Below, piece by piece: positions 31,827-42,407 of a stretch of DNA of 64,000 nucleotides (its first letter is position 1; every line of letters begins with the position of its first letter). The translations under genes were made by a program, and so were the position numbers. The stretch is from Kitagawia praeruptora (taxonomy: Eukaryota; Streptophyta; Magnoliopsida; Apiales; Apiaceae). Location of the stretch: assembly GCA_037693485.1 (NCBI GenBank), contig CM075344.1:19986501-20050500 (forward strand), given 5' to 3'. Under the pieces are notes generated by a model. It did no database searches and was not told the origin of the DNA. It saw nothing but the letters and a program-made list of their open reading frames with translations.

Positions 31827-32848
31827 TGTTTGCACTAAATCACGCAAGCGTACGTGGTCACAAGTAATACAGATAGAAGTCAAGTTCGTTCCCACAGAGA
31901 TCTGATTTTTAATTCAGTATTGTACATATGCAACAATGTATGGTTTTAATTCACTGCTAAGACAAATAACAAATTTGGGTTTTAATTAACTAAATCTAAC
32001 TAAAAAGCAAATTAACAAACTAAGAATTAACTAACTAACAAGAATTGAAATCGAATTACTTCTCCAAGAGAAAGCATGGGATCCTAACTTCATTAAATAC
32101 TTTGCTTATATCTGACGCCTTTAATCACTATATGCAATGGTTATGATATCTGATCGGATAACACGAAACAAGTACACGCTACCTCTCAGTATACGTATAC
32201 CAAACTAAACATACATCCACAAAAGAGATAGAAGATGAATAGACACCAATTATACTTAGACCCTATATGTCTATAGAATTTGAAAACATAACGGTTGAAG
32301 AACAAGTTATCCATAATGATCACATAGGGCAGCATAATATCTCTATTTACACTACAAATCATGATGTTAAAACATCAACCTATCCTATGCTAGCATGACA
32401 AGTTCTAAATCTCAAGATCCACTCTCGTTTCGCAAGAGATTAACAAATTAAATGTTAGCTACGCATCTAAATTCATAAAGCACAACCATACGAGGATATC
32501 AAATATACATCACACACAGATCTTTAAAGCATCAAGATACTAAAGCTCCATAAATAAATCCGTTAGAATAGAAAATCTCCCAAGCTTCGCGTGGGCAGTA
32601 AGATCGCTGAAAACAGACTTCTAGAACTCCAGATATGTCCAAAACAGTGTAGACTGCGCAACCGTCTCAGAAATCCGAATTTTAATCAATTTAATCTCCA
32701 AAAATGACAGAAGCATCCAACTTAATCGACATTCTTGCAAGCCTGCACATCTACACAAAACACATCAAAACTATAACAAACTTCAGTCCAAAACAATCAA
32801 TTTAAGCCGATATGGAACGCTCCAGGTGGATATAAAATCCACTTATCA
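31827..32848 (-). repeat. 5' LTR of element C with internal 533-bp deletion
   Basis: 1,022 bp. Compared with the other LTR it lacks the equivalent of 27859-28391; the join is near 32569. Both break points carry AT, so a two-base microhomology could have guided the loss. Because both LTRs are copied from one template, the deletion must have come after insertion. Confidence 0.92.
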
Positions 32849-32853
32849 GTAGT

Positions 32854-35590
32854 AGATTGGATTGCGAAAATACTATTAAGTAAACTCCAACACCAAAAAA
32901 CATCTGAAGTTTGCCAAAAAAATCGACAAGGGGTATTTAGTTTTCTCTGCAGAAAGTATGCAGTTATCTTTTTTTGTATCTGAGAGAGGTACTGGGTCTT
33001 GTTACCAAAATTGTTGTCGGAACCACTAGACTTGGATGAAAAAGATTAGTCACTAGTCCTTTGTTTGTATTTTGCCTCTAAAATATTAAACTTTCCTCTG
33101 ATTTTTGTTGGCCTGCTAAAATTTTCCTTATTTGCGTTCCTTCCACTAGCTTCACACCTTACGGAAGCAAAAAAAATGAAAATGCCATAAATTTACCTGC
33201 TAGCAAAGATAGCCAGCAACCGTTCCATATCTGGTAGTCTTGACAACTCTTTGCGGAATTCAAGTGCAGAAGGTAGACTAGCCTGTTATTTGTGGCAACC
33301 ACTAGCCTCTTTTTGTGATCTATTTTAGTTTCTCCCTTCTGGATACCCTAGGAGTAGTAATTCTTCTGCAGTTGAATCACCCAGTTTTATGTTTTCAATG
33401 CTATTGTAAAATCGCTAAACTCTATGCAATGTAGAAAGTTAAATTGATCGGTTATAAGAACTTACAGCTCTCTCCCTTGGACTTAGACTTTTCGCTTTTA
33501 AGTCCTTGCTCGCAGAAAGGACAGACGGTGAACTGATAGTAGAAATAAAAAAATAATGAGCAAAGCTAGCTTCATCAAATCTTTAACTAAATAAAGGACC
33601 TCCAAAAGCTCCTGCTCACATTTACAGACACAATCAACATAACGTTATACTTAGATTAATATTTGGATAAACATCTTAATCGTGTGTAGCAGAATGTTGC
33701 AGAAATAACAGGTTAACAGTTCGGGTAGTACAACAATGTTCCATAACGTTTCCAGATACTGGCTATAAAGTATATGCTAACCAGGCAAATCTGCTCAGTA
33801 AAGCAACGAAAAATCTGCACCGATAAAAAGCTGACAATATCGATCCTTATCTCTATGAGTAACAAATGCTTAGGAACACCCTTGAGAAGATATCGACTCG
33901 TAAATCTTACTAAATTATTAGCAGGAAGAAAGAAACCCGAAAACAAACAAGTTCATGACAAACACGATTAAGCAGCAATAACTTTAAAAGTAACCACGGT
34001 CAGTAAATGAATGAATGACCGAAAAAAATGGAATGGGATTCCTTACATCGTCAGCAATTTGCAGGTGCCCGTCTTGATCCTGCAACCCAATAAACAAGAT
34101 AGCTAAAGTGAGTGACAATACAAAGGTAGCCTCTGATAAGTGATAACCAAACATGCAACATATAAATATATAGGCCTATCTACTTGATAATAAACTTTAT
34201 GTGTTTTATGTAAGTTCACATTAATAAGACTTGTAAATCACGATGAGTTCATTTCAGTAAGAAAGACCTTGGCTTGTGAACAAGATTGTTTATGTGTGCG
34301 GCATACCATGTTTTTAAGAGGCTAATCTTCCAAAACACCTATTGAACTCTTTAATTTAACAAATAGACCAAAAAGTAGTCCAAAGATGTCTTAGAATTCC
34401 AAAACATAACGATAGATAGCGAATGAGTACATCTGGGGTGCTAGAGAAGCTGTATTTCTTACCTTTATGGCAACAAAGAGTAGTGGATCTGACGGTGTAT
34501 ATATCATGTAATGAGAACCATCCTGCATAACGAGTTTTTAGAATTTTTATATAAGGAGAAAAGTTCATGATTGGTTATCAGCATACAGATTCAACAAAGG
34601 ATGAGATTAATGGAGTAGTATTGGCACATATCAACCAAAGCAAACACAAAGCAATGGACAAAAAATCCGAAATCGAAAGATTAATGGAGTAGTATTGGCA
34701 CACCATTACAGCATTCCCTTAATCCACTTACAAAGCCCCCAAATTGAAAGCCCAAACTGAAGAAGGCCTGAAATCGAAAATAAACCGCAATTAGTTGAAG
34801 TTTAAGTGCAAAAATTGAATCAATTAAACTAAAAACAATGAACCCCTAATTTGAAAAGGCCCTAATTTGAATAACCCCAATTTCAAGCCTCAAACCAAAC
34901 CCATATTCAATTGAGCAGCCTAACGTACTAATTTGATAGAAAATTAGAGAAGATTGAGAGGGAGAGAGAGGTTTACGAGAGAGAGAGAGAGAACGAGAGA
35001 GTAGAATGAGAGAGATAGTAGAAGTATTAGGAGTATTTTGTTTTGTGTAAGTGTAAGAGACTAAGAGAGAGAGCGAGATAATTGAGAGAGTCGAACGAGA
35101 GAGGCGGGATAATTGGCCGCTAAAAAATTTCACTGGGAACCGTGCATTATTTCTCTGTTTTTACAATTATTTTTCTGTTTTTTTTTATTTTGTTTTTTAC
35201 ATTTTACATTTTCTATTTTACATTTAATAAATAAATAGAACCAAAAAAATAATAACAATTAAATACCTTGATATTCGAAAAAAAACCTCATTTAATTTGT
35301 AAACTCTTACTTTTTAAAAAAATCAAATATTATAAAGGTAAATGTGATTTTTAAATAATTAAATAATTTTTTGGTTAAAAAATTCAAAATTGAGTTTATT
35401 AATGATCTAAGGTAACATATCATGTATGTTACTAACATCCAACATTTTAAAGCTAAGGTAACATCACGTTTTTGGCTGAGGTAACATAAAAAACAAAATG
35501 TTCTGTTAGGTCCAAAGTAACATGCTAAGGTAACATATTCTAGCAACATCCATGAAAAATATGTAATGATAGGCTGTTTATGGTGTAGTG
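32854..35590. other. CACTA-2 right body
   Basis: AT-rich, with only short frames. A GA-rich run (GAGAGA units) lies at about 34948-35105. From about 35400 the subterminal GGTAACAT words return. TTTGCAG- and GTGAG-like words hint at captured exon or intron pieces, but I could not recognise a gene. Confidence 0.5.
34948..35105. repeat. GA-rich low-complexity tract
   Basis: Repeated GAGAGAGAGA with interruptions. It lies inside CACTA-2 and resembles a 5' leader CT-tract read from the minus strand. Confidence 0.7.
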
Positions 35591-35593
35591 TTA

Positions 35594-36294
35594 TCAGAAT
35601 GCACCGAGCTTAAAACACATACCAAAAATCTCTAACTAGAATCTTAGAAGTAAATTCGAAAGCATATTGGCATTAAAAAAGAACCAACAGTACATGATTT
35701 TTAACAACAATCTACAGCAAAAACCCACAAACAACAACTCAAATCTAAGAACCCAAGTAAGGACCAAACACACTGACTTGAAAGTACAAATCTTTAACAA
35801 TAATGCACAAACTTGAAAACCCCACAAACAAATAAAAGAACTCAACACAAATCCACAAGAAATAAAAGAAAAAAAAGGAGACAAACCATGTGAGTCCGTA
35901 CAATATCCTATCTCTTATGTATAACGTGTATCACTCAGTAAGTGTTATACCTCAAAATCAAAACCAAACAAAGATTAAATCTTAGATGTTGAACACAAAT
36001 TAAGCCCAAGTTTGTTGAACAGTTCGAACCATAATTGTGGGCCCACTTCTGCCACGTCAGGTGGGTCCCACTTCTGCCACGTCATCATTTATTAAAATAA
36101 TAAAATATCTAATGCAACACCATCAGTTAGTGTTGCATGATGTTAAACACCGTGGGTAATATGCAACACTAAATTATATCTAATGCAACACTAGTTCAGC
36201 TCTGTTGCAAAAGACCCAAAATTTCTAGCTAACGAAACGCTTTCTGTGCAACACTTTGTAGAAAGCATTGAGTATGTTCACTTATGGCGTAGTG
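35594..36294. repeat. CACTA-1 right end with subterminal repeats and TIR
   Basis: About 400 bp of AT-rich DNA, then GTGGGCCCACTTCTGCCACGTCA-type words (two tandem units near 36038-36085), then many TGCAACAC / GTGTTGCA words from about 36110, and the terminal repeat at 36278-36294. Confidence 0.8.
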
Positions 36295-36297
36295 AAA

Positions 36298-38085
36298 TCC
36301 CAATAAAAGAAACACAAATCCAAAAGCAAAACATTATCACTAAAGCATTATTCCAAAATACTTGCAAAGTCCCTTTTCTCCAAGTTTCCAAAGCTAAGCA
36401 CCTGAAAATTTGTAAGTAATGAGCTATACGAGTCCCGCAAGATAACAATTCGACAACTAGTGGATCAAGTATCAAATTTTTCATAGAGCTAAAACATTAT
36501 TCAAAAATCCAAAGTTCAAATCATATCAGTTAATTCCACAGCTTGCTAAGGCCACGAATACCCGGTGACATGGTATCATAGGTTCATAGTTTGTCAATAA
36601 TGCACCACTTACTAAGGTATCATAAAGTGTGCACTCCCGAAGGCATCATAAATGGCACCCCTAGTAAGGTATCATAGGCTAGTTCCGGAACTATACGCAA
36701 TTACTAACGGTTCATAAGTCAGAGCTCACTGGGAATTCTTATTTCTAAAACAATATACTTGATCCATAATTTAGAAAATAAAAATAGTGCAAAAATATTT
36801 AAAAGATTTCAAAATAAAAATAAAGGTCCGAAAAGTTAACTTACCTTGAATTGCGATCACAAAGTAATACAATCCGATAACCTAGATAAATGTTTTATCA
36901 AAATAAAATCACATTAATTCTTGACCAAGTTTTAGAAAAAGTAAGATAGCAAATATGCTACCGAACTAGACATCTAAATAATCAACCTAACCCGAGGTAT
37001 TAATATAATAACATAAGCATGTACAGGAAACAAGCAAGTAAGTTATGTGCATTAATCCTTATTTAAATAACAATAAGAAATTATGAGATGACTATAGTAA
37101 TCAAATACCACTTATTAGACCATGTATAAAGTCATAATTAAATTTCTAGAATGAATCTTGGATAACTAATCTAAATTAACAAAATAACAATAAACATTTG
37201 ACTCCTACCATAATTCCAGGGCTTCTCAGCCTATATAAAGGGTCTTACCCCTCATTCTCATAATTACGTTTTTGGCTTGATTCTCAATAACGAGATACGT
37301 AGGCACTCTGTGAGGACCGATTAGTCTCGAACACAGAAACAACCATTAAAGCGAGAAGCTCAACCAACTTAGCATTAATTGCGATTCGTGACCTAGTTTT
37401 TAATCCACAACAATCATGTGTACATAAGATTGCTTGCCATGAATCATCTAATAGAATTTAGCATTTATGCATTTAAAAAATTACATATCTTTGCACATTT
37501 GAATTTATTACAAATATCAATGTTTAATAAAATGTGTGAATCATATACATTGAAGTAGTGAACTGTATTAAATCAAGTCCAACCAACATATATAAATAGG
37601 TATTCAAAAATAATTAAATAACAATTATAAGAATTAATACAATAAAAGAGTGAATGTAATTAAAGTTAAAACACACAGTTTGAAACCAAGAAGAAAACAT
37701 AACGTACCTGAGAATGAAGATGTTGTGCAAGAAGTAAATGAAATAAGTTACTACTATTTGTTTACAATTTTGACGTACAGTACTCCTATGTTGATGGGTA
37801 GTTATCACCCCACTATTCTTAAACTGACCCACTATTCTTAAACTGACATATACATTTAACATTATCCATCCATAACAATAAATTTTGACTAAGTAAGACA
37901 ACTAAGCATTTCTATTAGCATACACTTATATAAAAATTTATAAATATTATTGAAACTATAATTATTAAAGAAGTGTATTTTAAGTTAAAATAATGTAAAC
38001 AAGAGTAAAAAAAATTCTTTTTATATAAAAAATTAACATAAGTATAATAATTTTCTTTTTTACCACAAAAATACAGGTTATCACA
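36298..38085 (+). repeat. Main part of the solo LTR
   Basis: Continuation of the LTR begun at 9594. It holds several GGTATCATA words (36560-36690), the TATA box at 37232, and a 19-bp tandem repeat CCCACTATTCTTAAACTGA at 37808-37845. No coding sequence. Confidence 0.75.
37232..37239 (+). promoter_or_regulatory. TATA box of the solo LTR
   Basis: TATATAAA in a CCTATATAAAGGG context, about 850 bp before the LTR end. A solo LTR can still act as a promoter; reading would run toward 38086 and antisense into the transposase N-terminus. Confidence 0.55.
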
Positions 38086-38090
38086 GAAAC

Positions 38091-38672
38091 CATCTCATGA
38101 TTGTGTATCAAATTAACCAATGTTACCTCCCACTTCTTTAATGTCTCTCTATGAACAACATACATTCGCGCCTTACACTTTGTTCTACCAAGAGAATCTC
38201 TATTTCTTTTCTTTTTTTTCGGAACTTCACCTTCATCATCCAATGATTTTGACGCTAATCTCCCACCCTTTCGACATGTATACAAACACGAACAAATCTT
38301 TTTATTTTTTGAACGTTTATGTGTAGTTCTAATTATTACTTCAAAACCAATACGCCTACCATAATCTCTATAAAACCTCTCCGCTTCATCTAAACTATCG
38401 AATAATTGACCAACACATGGGTAACCATTATTCAAATCATCCAAAGAAACACCATTACCTTCACCATCATCATTGTCATCACCATCATCAACATCATAGA
38501 CAACATCACCATCATCATCATCATTCTTAACATCTTCATTATTATCATCATCAAGATCTATTATTTTAGGGATGTGTGGATTTTCGTTAACATCTTCATT
38601 TTCTATCTCAATCTCAATCTTACTAGGTGTCTTACTAGGAGATTTTAACTTTGAAAAAATGAAAGAAGCCAT
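38091..38672 (-). pseudogene. FAR1/MULE transposase, N-terminal part with FAR1 DNA-binding domain
   Basis: Starts at ATG 38672 with a lysine-rich leader, an Asp/Glu/Asn-rich stretch (about residues 30-75), then the FAR1 domain: FDSLDEAERFYRDYGRRIGF, a C..C region with CSCLYTCRKGG, TKCKARM and the final HNHEM. This is a WRKY-GCM1-type zinc finger that binds terminal repeats. The frame is cut at the GAAAC duplication and runs on for a short way into LTR sequence. The rest of the gene is 9588-7695. This N-terminal part is itself undamaged. Confidence 0.85.
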
Positions 38673-38790
38673 GGAATAAATAGAAAGCTAACCTTAAATT
38701 CCAAGCTCAATCTTCAAAATCTTAATTTGGGATTGGTACTCCAAGCTCAATCTTCAAAATCTTCAAAATCTTCAAATTTGGATAAATAAA

Positions 38791-39282
38791 TTAAGATTGG
38801 TAGATTTTTAATTGGTATAGATTGGTGTAGATTAAGTTTGTGATGGTGTAAAATATATCTCCAAATGATTTAAGATTGGGTATAAACTCAAGAACACTCT
38901 TGAAATGATATTTCAAAACATGAAAAATATTTTCAACATCGTTGATTTTTTCTTCAATATCCTTGATTTTTTCAGCTGTTATCCTTAAATTTACATTCTC
39001 ACCACGGAAGATTTTTTCAAACAATGGATCCAAAGCAGCTCCTACCTGTAGTCGCCTTTCATGCTGGAGTCTCCTCGCAACAAAGATTTTTTGTTTCTGT
39101 TTCTTATCAGGGAATAGGAGTTCTAGTTGCTTATCAGGGATTTGGGGTTTTAGTTTCTCAAAAGGGGTGCTTTTTGTCTCATCATCGCTAATTCCTTTTC
39201 TATCAGTAACACTGTTAAAACAACGATATAACTCCATCATTTTCCAGATTACGCAGAAAATAAAAATAGGCACAAGAAACAA
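38791..39282 (-). CDS. Unidentified ORF upstream of the transposase
   Basis: Open for 163 codons with a plausible helical, charged composition (KLKPQIPDKQLELLFPDKKQ, then KDIEEKINDVENIFHVLKYH). The first 20 or so residues are hydrophobic and may be chance. It lies between the transposase start and the short exon at 39392-39425, in the same orientation as both. It could be a second gene of the Mutator-like element or an exon of a displaced host gene. I do not recognise it. Confidence 0.35.
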   Translation of the reverse strand: MFLVPIFIFCVIWKMMELYRCFNSVTDRKGISDDETKSTPFEKLKPQIPDKQLELLFPDKKQKQKIFVARRLQHERRLQVGAALDPLFEKIFRGENVNLRITAEKIKDIEEKINDVENIFHVLKYHFKSVLEFIPNLKSFGDIFYTITNLIYTNLYQLKIYQS

Positions 39283-39391
39283 TATTGGAATTAAACATCT
39301 CCATAATTTAGGGTTTTGTAATGAGCATTTATAAAAAAATCAATATGGATGTATATAATAACAGTAGATGATTAAATTGTTTCGATTTTAC

Positions 39392-39425
39392 CATGGTTCA
39401 AATCACCAAATCTGAGCTCCTCCAT
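39392..39425 (-). CDS. Possible orphan first exon of a host gene
   Basis: ATG at 39425 in a good context follows about 150 bp of CT-rich, leader-like sequence. The frame MEELRFGDLNH reaches CATG followed by a donor-like GTAAAA at 39391. No obvious next exon follows in register, unless it is within 38791-39282. This looks like a gene start separated from its body by the repeats. Confidence 0.3.
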
Positions 39426-39626
39426 CGTCTCCCTTCTCTCTTCAAATCTGGATCTCTGTAGGTGTGCTTGTGGGAAAATAGGCTTCAGAGACTGAGAGGT
39501 AGAGAGGCACAATGAAAAATAGGGTCGGCAGTTGGGTGAGTGTCTATAAGGAAGGATGGATGGATGGATCTCGAGGGTGCGCTTTTTGTCAGCTGGTAAG
39601 CACATTTTTTAGGAATAAAAGTTTAT

Positions 39627-40909
39627 TCTCTTTGGGCGAGAATAATCAAACCGCTACTAAGAACAGAAATATTTAAGTAATTACTTGGTTAATATTCCCT
39701 CTTGTCCCAACCGGTAAATTATTTTTACAACTTTCTTTTATTTATAAAAATAGAACAATCCTACTTTTATAAAAAAAAACTCAACCATTCTTAAAATGCA
39801 CCTTAAAATGTTATCAGATACCCTATGAAAGAATCAATTAGGACTATGGGAGTAATTAATATAAATACAGTAATTAATAAAATATGAACTGCCACTAGAC
39901 ATATTTCAAAGGTATAATTTAAATAAGTTGAAAATCACTTTTCTATTAAAAAATAGACATAATTTTACATTCTTTTGGTGGTGTAAATGGCCATTTTCTT
40001 TTAATATTTCCTCACGAAATTGTGTCGGAAAGCGTTTACATAGTAATGGTATAAATAGAATTCACTACTGGAACAGATTGAGTTTTATTTTTTTTTCTCG
40101 GATTAAGATTTAAGGGCTAAGCCTAAAAGTTGTAGCAGCTGTGAGACTGTCAAAGAGATCTCAACGAATGTAACAACCCTTTGGGGTTATTTAAACTAGT
40201 CAACTTATCCGCGATTCGCGCGGTTTATAAATTTTCATTTTAAAATATTGAAAACAAATAAATTAATTTTTATTATTTTTAAAAATTAATGTTTTTTTAA
40301 GATTTTTCTAAAAAAAATTGATTCAAAACAATTTACATGAATTATAAATTTGAAAATACTCTCATTTATATCTAAAATTTTGATAATCTTAAAAAATATC
40401 ATAAACATAAAAAGTAGCAATTACGTATAATACAAACATAATTTTTACGATCAAAGTTATATATATTAAATATAATAACACTCTTTAAAGCCGACGCCCC
40501 TCTCAAAACATAAATGTTCAATAGTAGTGTAATACTTTATCTAATTAAAACATTAATTTATCTCGAACGATATAATGAACAACAGGTATATAACCTTTTT
40601 ATCGATTTAATCTATTGATAAAATTGGGTTTTTCAATTTAATTGATTTGGTCATAACACATGTGTAATTTATTCATGTGTAAAAAGAAAAAAACTATTTG
40701 TATTACCTTTACGGGTGTTAAGCGAAGATTAATATATTTTCATAATTTATTACGATTTTCATAATCACTAATAATAAAGATTGCTTGAGAAGTTAAGGAT
40801 CGTCTGTACTATAATTGTCCGAAAAGAAACTGCATTGGTATTCGATAAGGAATAAAAAAGGACGCAATGTAAACAATTTTAAGTTGTCATTTTACCGAAA
40901 TAATATTTA
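39627..40909. repeat. Direct repeat R2, partner of R1 at 2065-3312
   Basis: Same orientation and order as R1, including a CTAG Helitron end at 40196 and about 570 bp outside it. Past 40909 the two copies diverge. A short frame with the same start (MKIT.LLKN.HNFT) is present at 2344 and 39928, but it differs in length and looks like chance. Confidence 0.8.
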
Positions 40910-42352
40910 TAATGCTGAAATAAAGTTTTCTAAATTAATAAATAAATAAATAAAATAAATATATTTTTAGGTATAATTAATGCCAATTAATATATCATTA
41001 AGAGTTATTTAATGCAAGAAAACAATTTTAATAAAAAATTCAAGAAAACTATCTTGAATGATTCTGATAGCTTTTCGATCTCCTAGCATTATAATATATT
41101 AGCTTATAACCCATGGAATGCACTGGTTTTTTGTATTATGTTGTAAATTTTATTTAATATTACAATTATGTTATTATATAATAATTTTTTTAATTTAAAT
41201 TTGCTATAATTTAATATACTCATCTTTACTGTTTATACTAATGTTTCTTTATTATAAATAACGTATACAATTTTTCATATATTTTATTAATAATTAAAAA
41301 ATATGGTGTAACATTTTCGAGTATATATTAATGATTAAATTAAAAGGTAACGTGTTTTAATTCGAAAGGAAATATAATGATCGAAAGATATGATACGATT
41401 GATGGTTTTAGGTGTTTATAAAAGGCAATATCTTCAACTAAAAGTAAATGTGGAGAGGGCAATCGACTAATTACTATTAATTTTATTATGTTAATGTGAA
41501 CAAGGTTGTTTTAAATTAAAATGGTAACGTATTTTAATTCGAAAGGAAATAGTAATGATCGAATGATATGATACGAATATACTATTGATGTTTTTAGGTG
41601 TTTATAAAAGGTACTATCTTTAACTATGATTCTATTGTAATCTTTTTTTCTTTCAAGAATATTTTAAATATTCGGCTTGTAAAATGATCAGGAAACAATG
41701 CGGTTAATTGTTTAGCTTGTTTAATGCGGCTAATTGTTTAGCTTGTTTAATTGTTTTCCAACCTGGTTGTATTGTAGTCGGGTGTTTGTTCCGGCTAAGT
41801 TTTCTAGTTAATAAAATTTCTTTGTTTGTCAAAAAAAGTAAATGTGAAAAAGTGAATCGACTAATTATCATTAATTTTATTATGTTAATGTGAAAAAGGT
41901 AATCGACTAATTACCATTAATTTTATTATGTTAATAGACTAATTATCATTAATTATATTAGGTTATTAGGTGTTGTTTTTTTCTTGAAAATTATGATGTG
42001 ATATTTTCTGGTATATATAATGATTGTAAGATTTGTTTTTAATTAAAAAGGTAATGTATTTTAATTCGAAAGAAAATATTAATGATCGAAAGATATGATA
42101 CGATTGATGTTTTTAGGTGTTTATAAAGGTAATATCTTCAACTAAAAGTAAATATGAAAAAGGCAATCGACTAATTAGCATTAATTAGATTATGTTATTA
42201 TTACTAATTACCATTAATTATATTATGTTATTACTTATTTTAGGTATATTTATTTTTCTTTATAATATGAAGGGTAAATAAGTAAATTCACGAAGTACCA
42301 AAAAACAGGTACCAAAATTTTTAATGTTTCGGTTTTTATATAATAGTATAGA
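40196..42352 (-). mobile_element. Non-autonomous Helitron, about 2.16 kb
   Basis: Minus strand: 5' end TCTATACTATTATATAAAAA at 42352, preceded by A; 3' end with hairpin CCGCG-CGAAT-CGCGG, nine bases, then CTAG at 40199-40196, followed by T. A-T insertion and the TC/CTRR ends are diagnostic of Helitrons. No RepHel protein is encoded; the interior is AT-rich with internal repeats. Confidence 0.75.
41335..42245. repeat. Internal repeats of the Helitron
   Basis: A module of about 150 bp (GGTAACGTGTTTTAATTCGAAAGG, GATCGAAAGATATGATACGA, TTTTAGGTGTTTATAAA, AATCGACTAATTACCATTAA) recurs three to four times, complete or partial, starting near 41343, 41521, 41850 and 42048. Confidence 0.75.
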
Positions 42353-42407
42353 TATAGATTGGGCTTCACTAAATAGTAAGGCGTTTTGTCCTAGCATTAT
42401 TATATAG

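Larger units (their letters stand above)
27116..32848 (-). mobile_element. Non-autonomous Athila-like Ty3/gypsy element C
   Basis: LTRs at 27116-28670 (3' LTR in element orientation) and 31827-32848 (5' LTR), with plus-strand ends TGTTTGCAC...CTTATCA and a perfect target duplication GTAGT at 27111-27115 and 32849-32853. The primer-binding site matches tRNA-Asp, as in Athila. The 3.16 kb interior has only gag scraps and no protease, reverse transcriptase or integrase, so this copy relied on enzymes supplied elsewhere. The LTRs agree in length except for one 533-bp deletion (1,555 versus 1,022 bp). Confidence 0.9.
25916..35590. mobile_element. CACTA transposon 2, nested in CACTA-1
   Basis: The right end TAGGCTGTTTATGGTGTAGTG-type terminus (35570-35590) pairs with the left CTACACCATAAACAGCCTA (25916-25934). 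The left end lacks the first two bases of CACTA: TTA is followed directly by CTACACC. Assuming a 2-bp loss in an ACAC run, the target duplication is TTA (25913-25915 and 35591-35593). Subterminal GGTAACAT / ATGTTACC words are dense at both ends. Its own DNA is about 3.9 kb (25916-27110 and 32854-35590) without transposase. Termini resemble those of CACTA-1 but the families differ. Confidence 0.87.
9729..36294. mobile_element. CACTA (En/Spm-type) transposon 1, non-autonomous, with nested elements
   Basis: Ends are CACTACGCCATAAGTGA at 9729-9745 and its exact reverse complement at 36278-36294, flanked by a 3-bp duplication AAA (9726-9728 and 36295-36297). Short subterminal repeats of the type GCAACAC / GTGTTGC crowd both ends, as expected for CACTA elements. 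Its own DNA is about 2.75 kb (9729-10064, 24202-25912, 35594-36294) and shows no transposase. It was therefore moved by an autonomous relative. It sits inside the solo LTR and hosts copia element A and CACTA-2. Confidence 0.9.
9594..38085 (+). mobile_element. Solo LTR (about 1.92 kb when later insertions are removed), probably Ty3/gypsy
   Basis: Starts TGTGACAACCCGACATTTTG at 9594 and ends ...GGTTATCACA at 38085, giving TG...CA ends, with a perfect 5-bp target duplication GAAAC at 9589-9593 and 38086-38090. Its own sequence is only 9594-9728 plus 36298-38085; everything between is nested inserts. I see no second copy of the ends, no primer-binding site and no coding sequence, so a solo LTR is the simplest reading. 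A TATA box TATATAAA at 37232-37239 puts it in plus orientation. The TGTGACAACCCGA start and the length suggest a Tekay/Del-like gypsy family, but that is a guess. Confidence 0.8.
3435..38672. mobile_element. Decayed Mutator-like element with PMD-Ulp1 and FAR1-type transposase genes (limits approximate)
   Basis: A plus-strand PMD gene with an Ulp1-like protease remnant (4121-6983) and a minus-strand FAR1/MULE transposase pseudogene (38672-38091 joined to 9588-7695) face each other. Association of PMD and Ulp1-type genes with Mutator-like elements is known in plants. About 28.5 kb of later insertions lie inside the transposase gene, so the element itself would be roughly 7-9 kb. I could not find matching terminal inverted repeats or a 9-bp target duplication. 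The left limit is set at the palindromic block at 3435 and the right limit at the transposase start codon; the real right end probably lies further out. Confidence 0.5.

Noticed and set aside
34846..35133. Ser/Leu-rich ORF in CACTA-2
   Set aside because: Translation of the GA-rich tract.
9594..38085. Reading the gap between the transposase parts as a giant intron
   Set aside because: There is no GT...AG boundary that keeps the frame, while TG...CA ends with a perfect 5-bp duplication explain it fully as an LTR insertion.
37980..38090. C-terminal tail of the FAR1 N-terminal frame
   Set aside because: The last codons of that open frame lie in solo LTR sequence after the GAAAC site and are not transposase.
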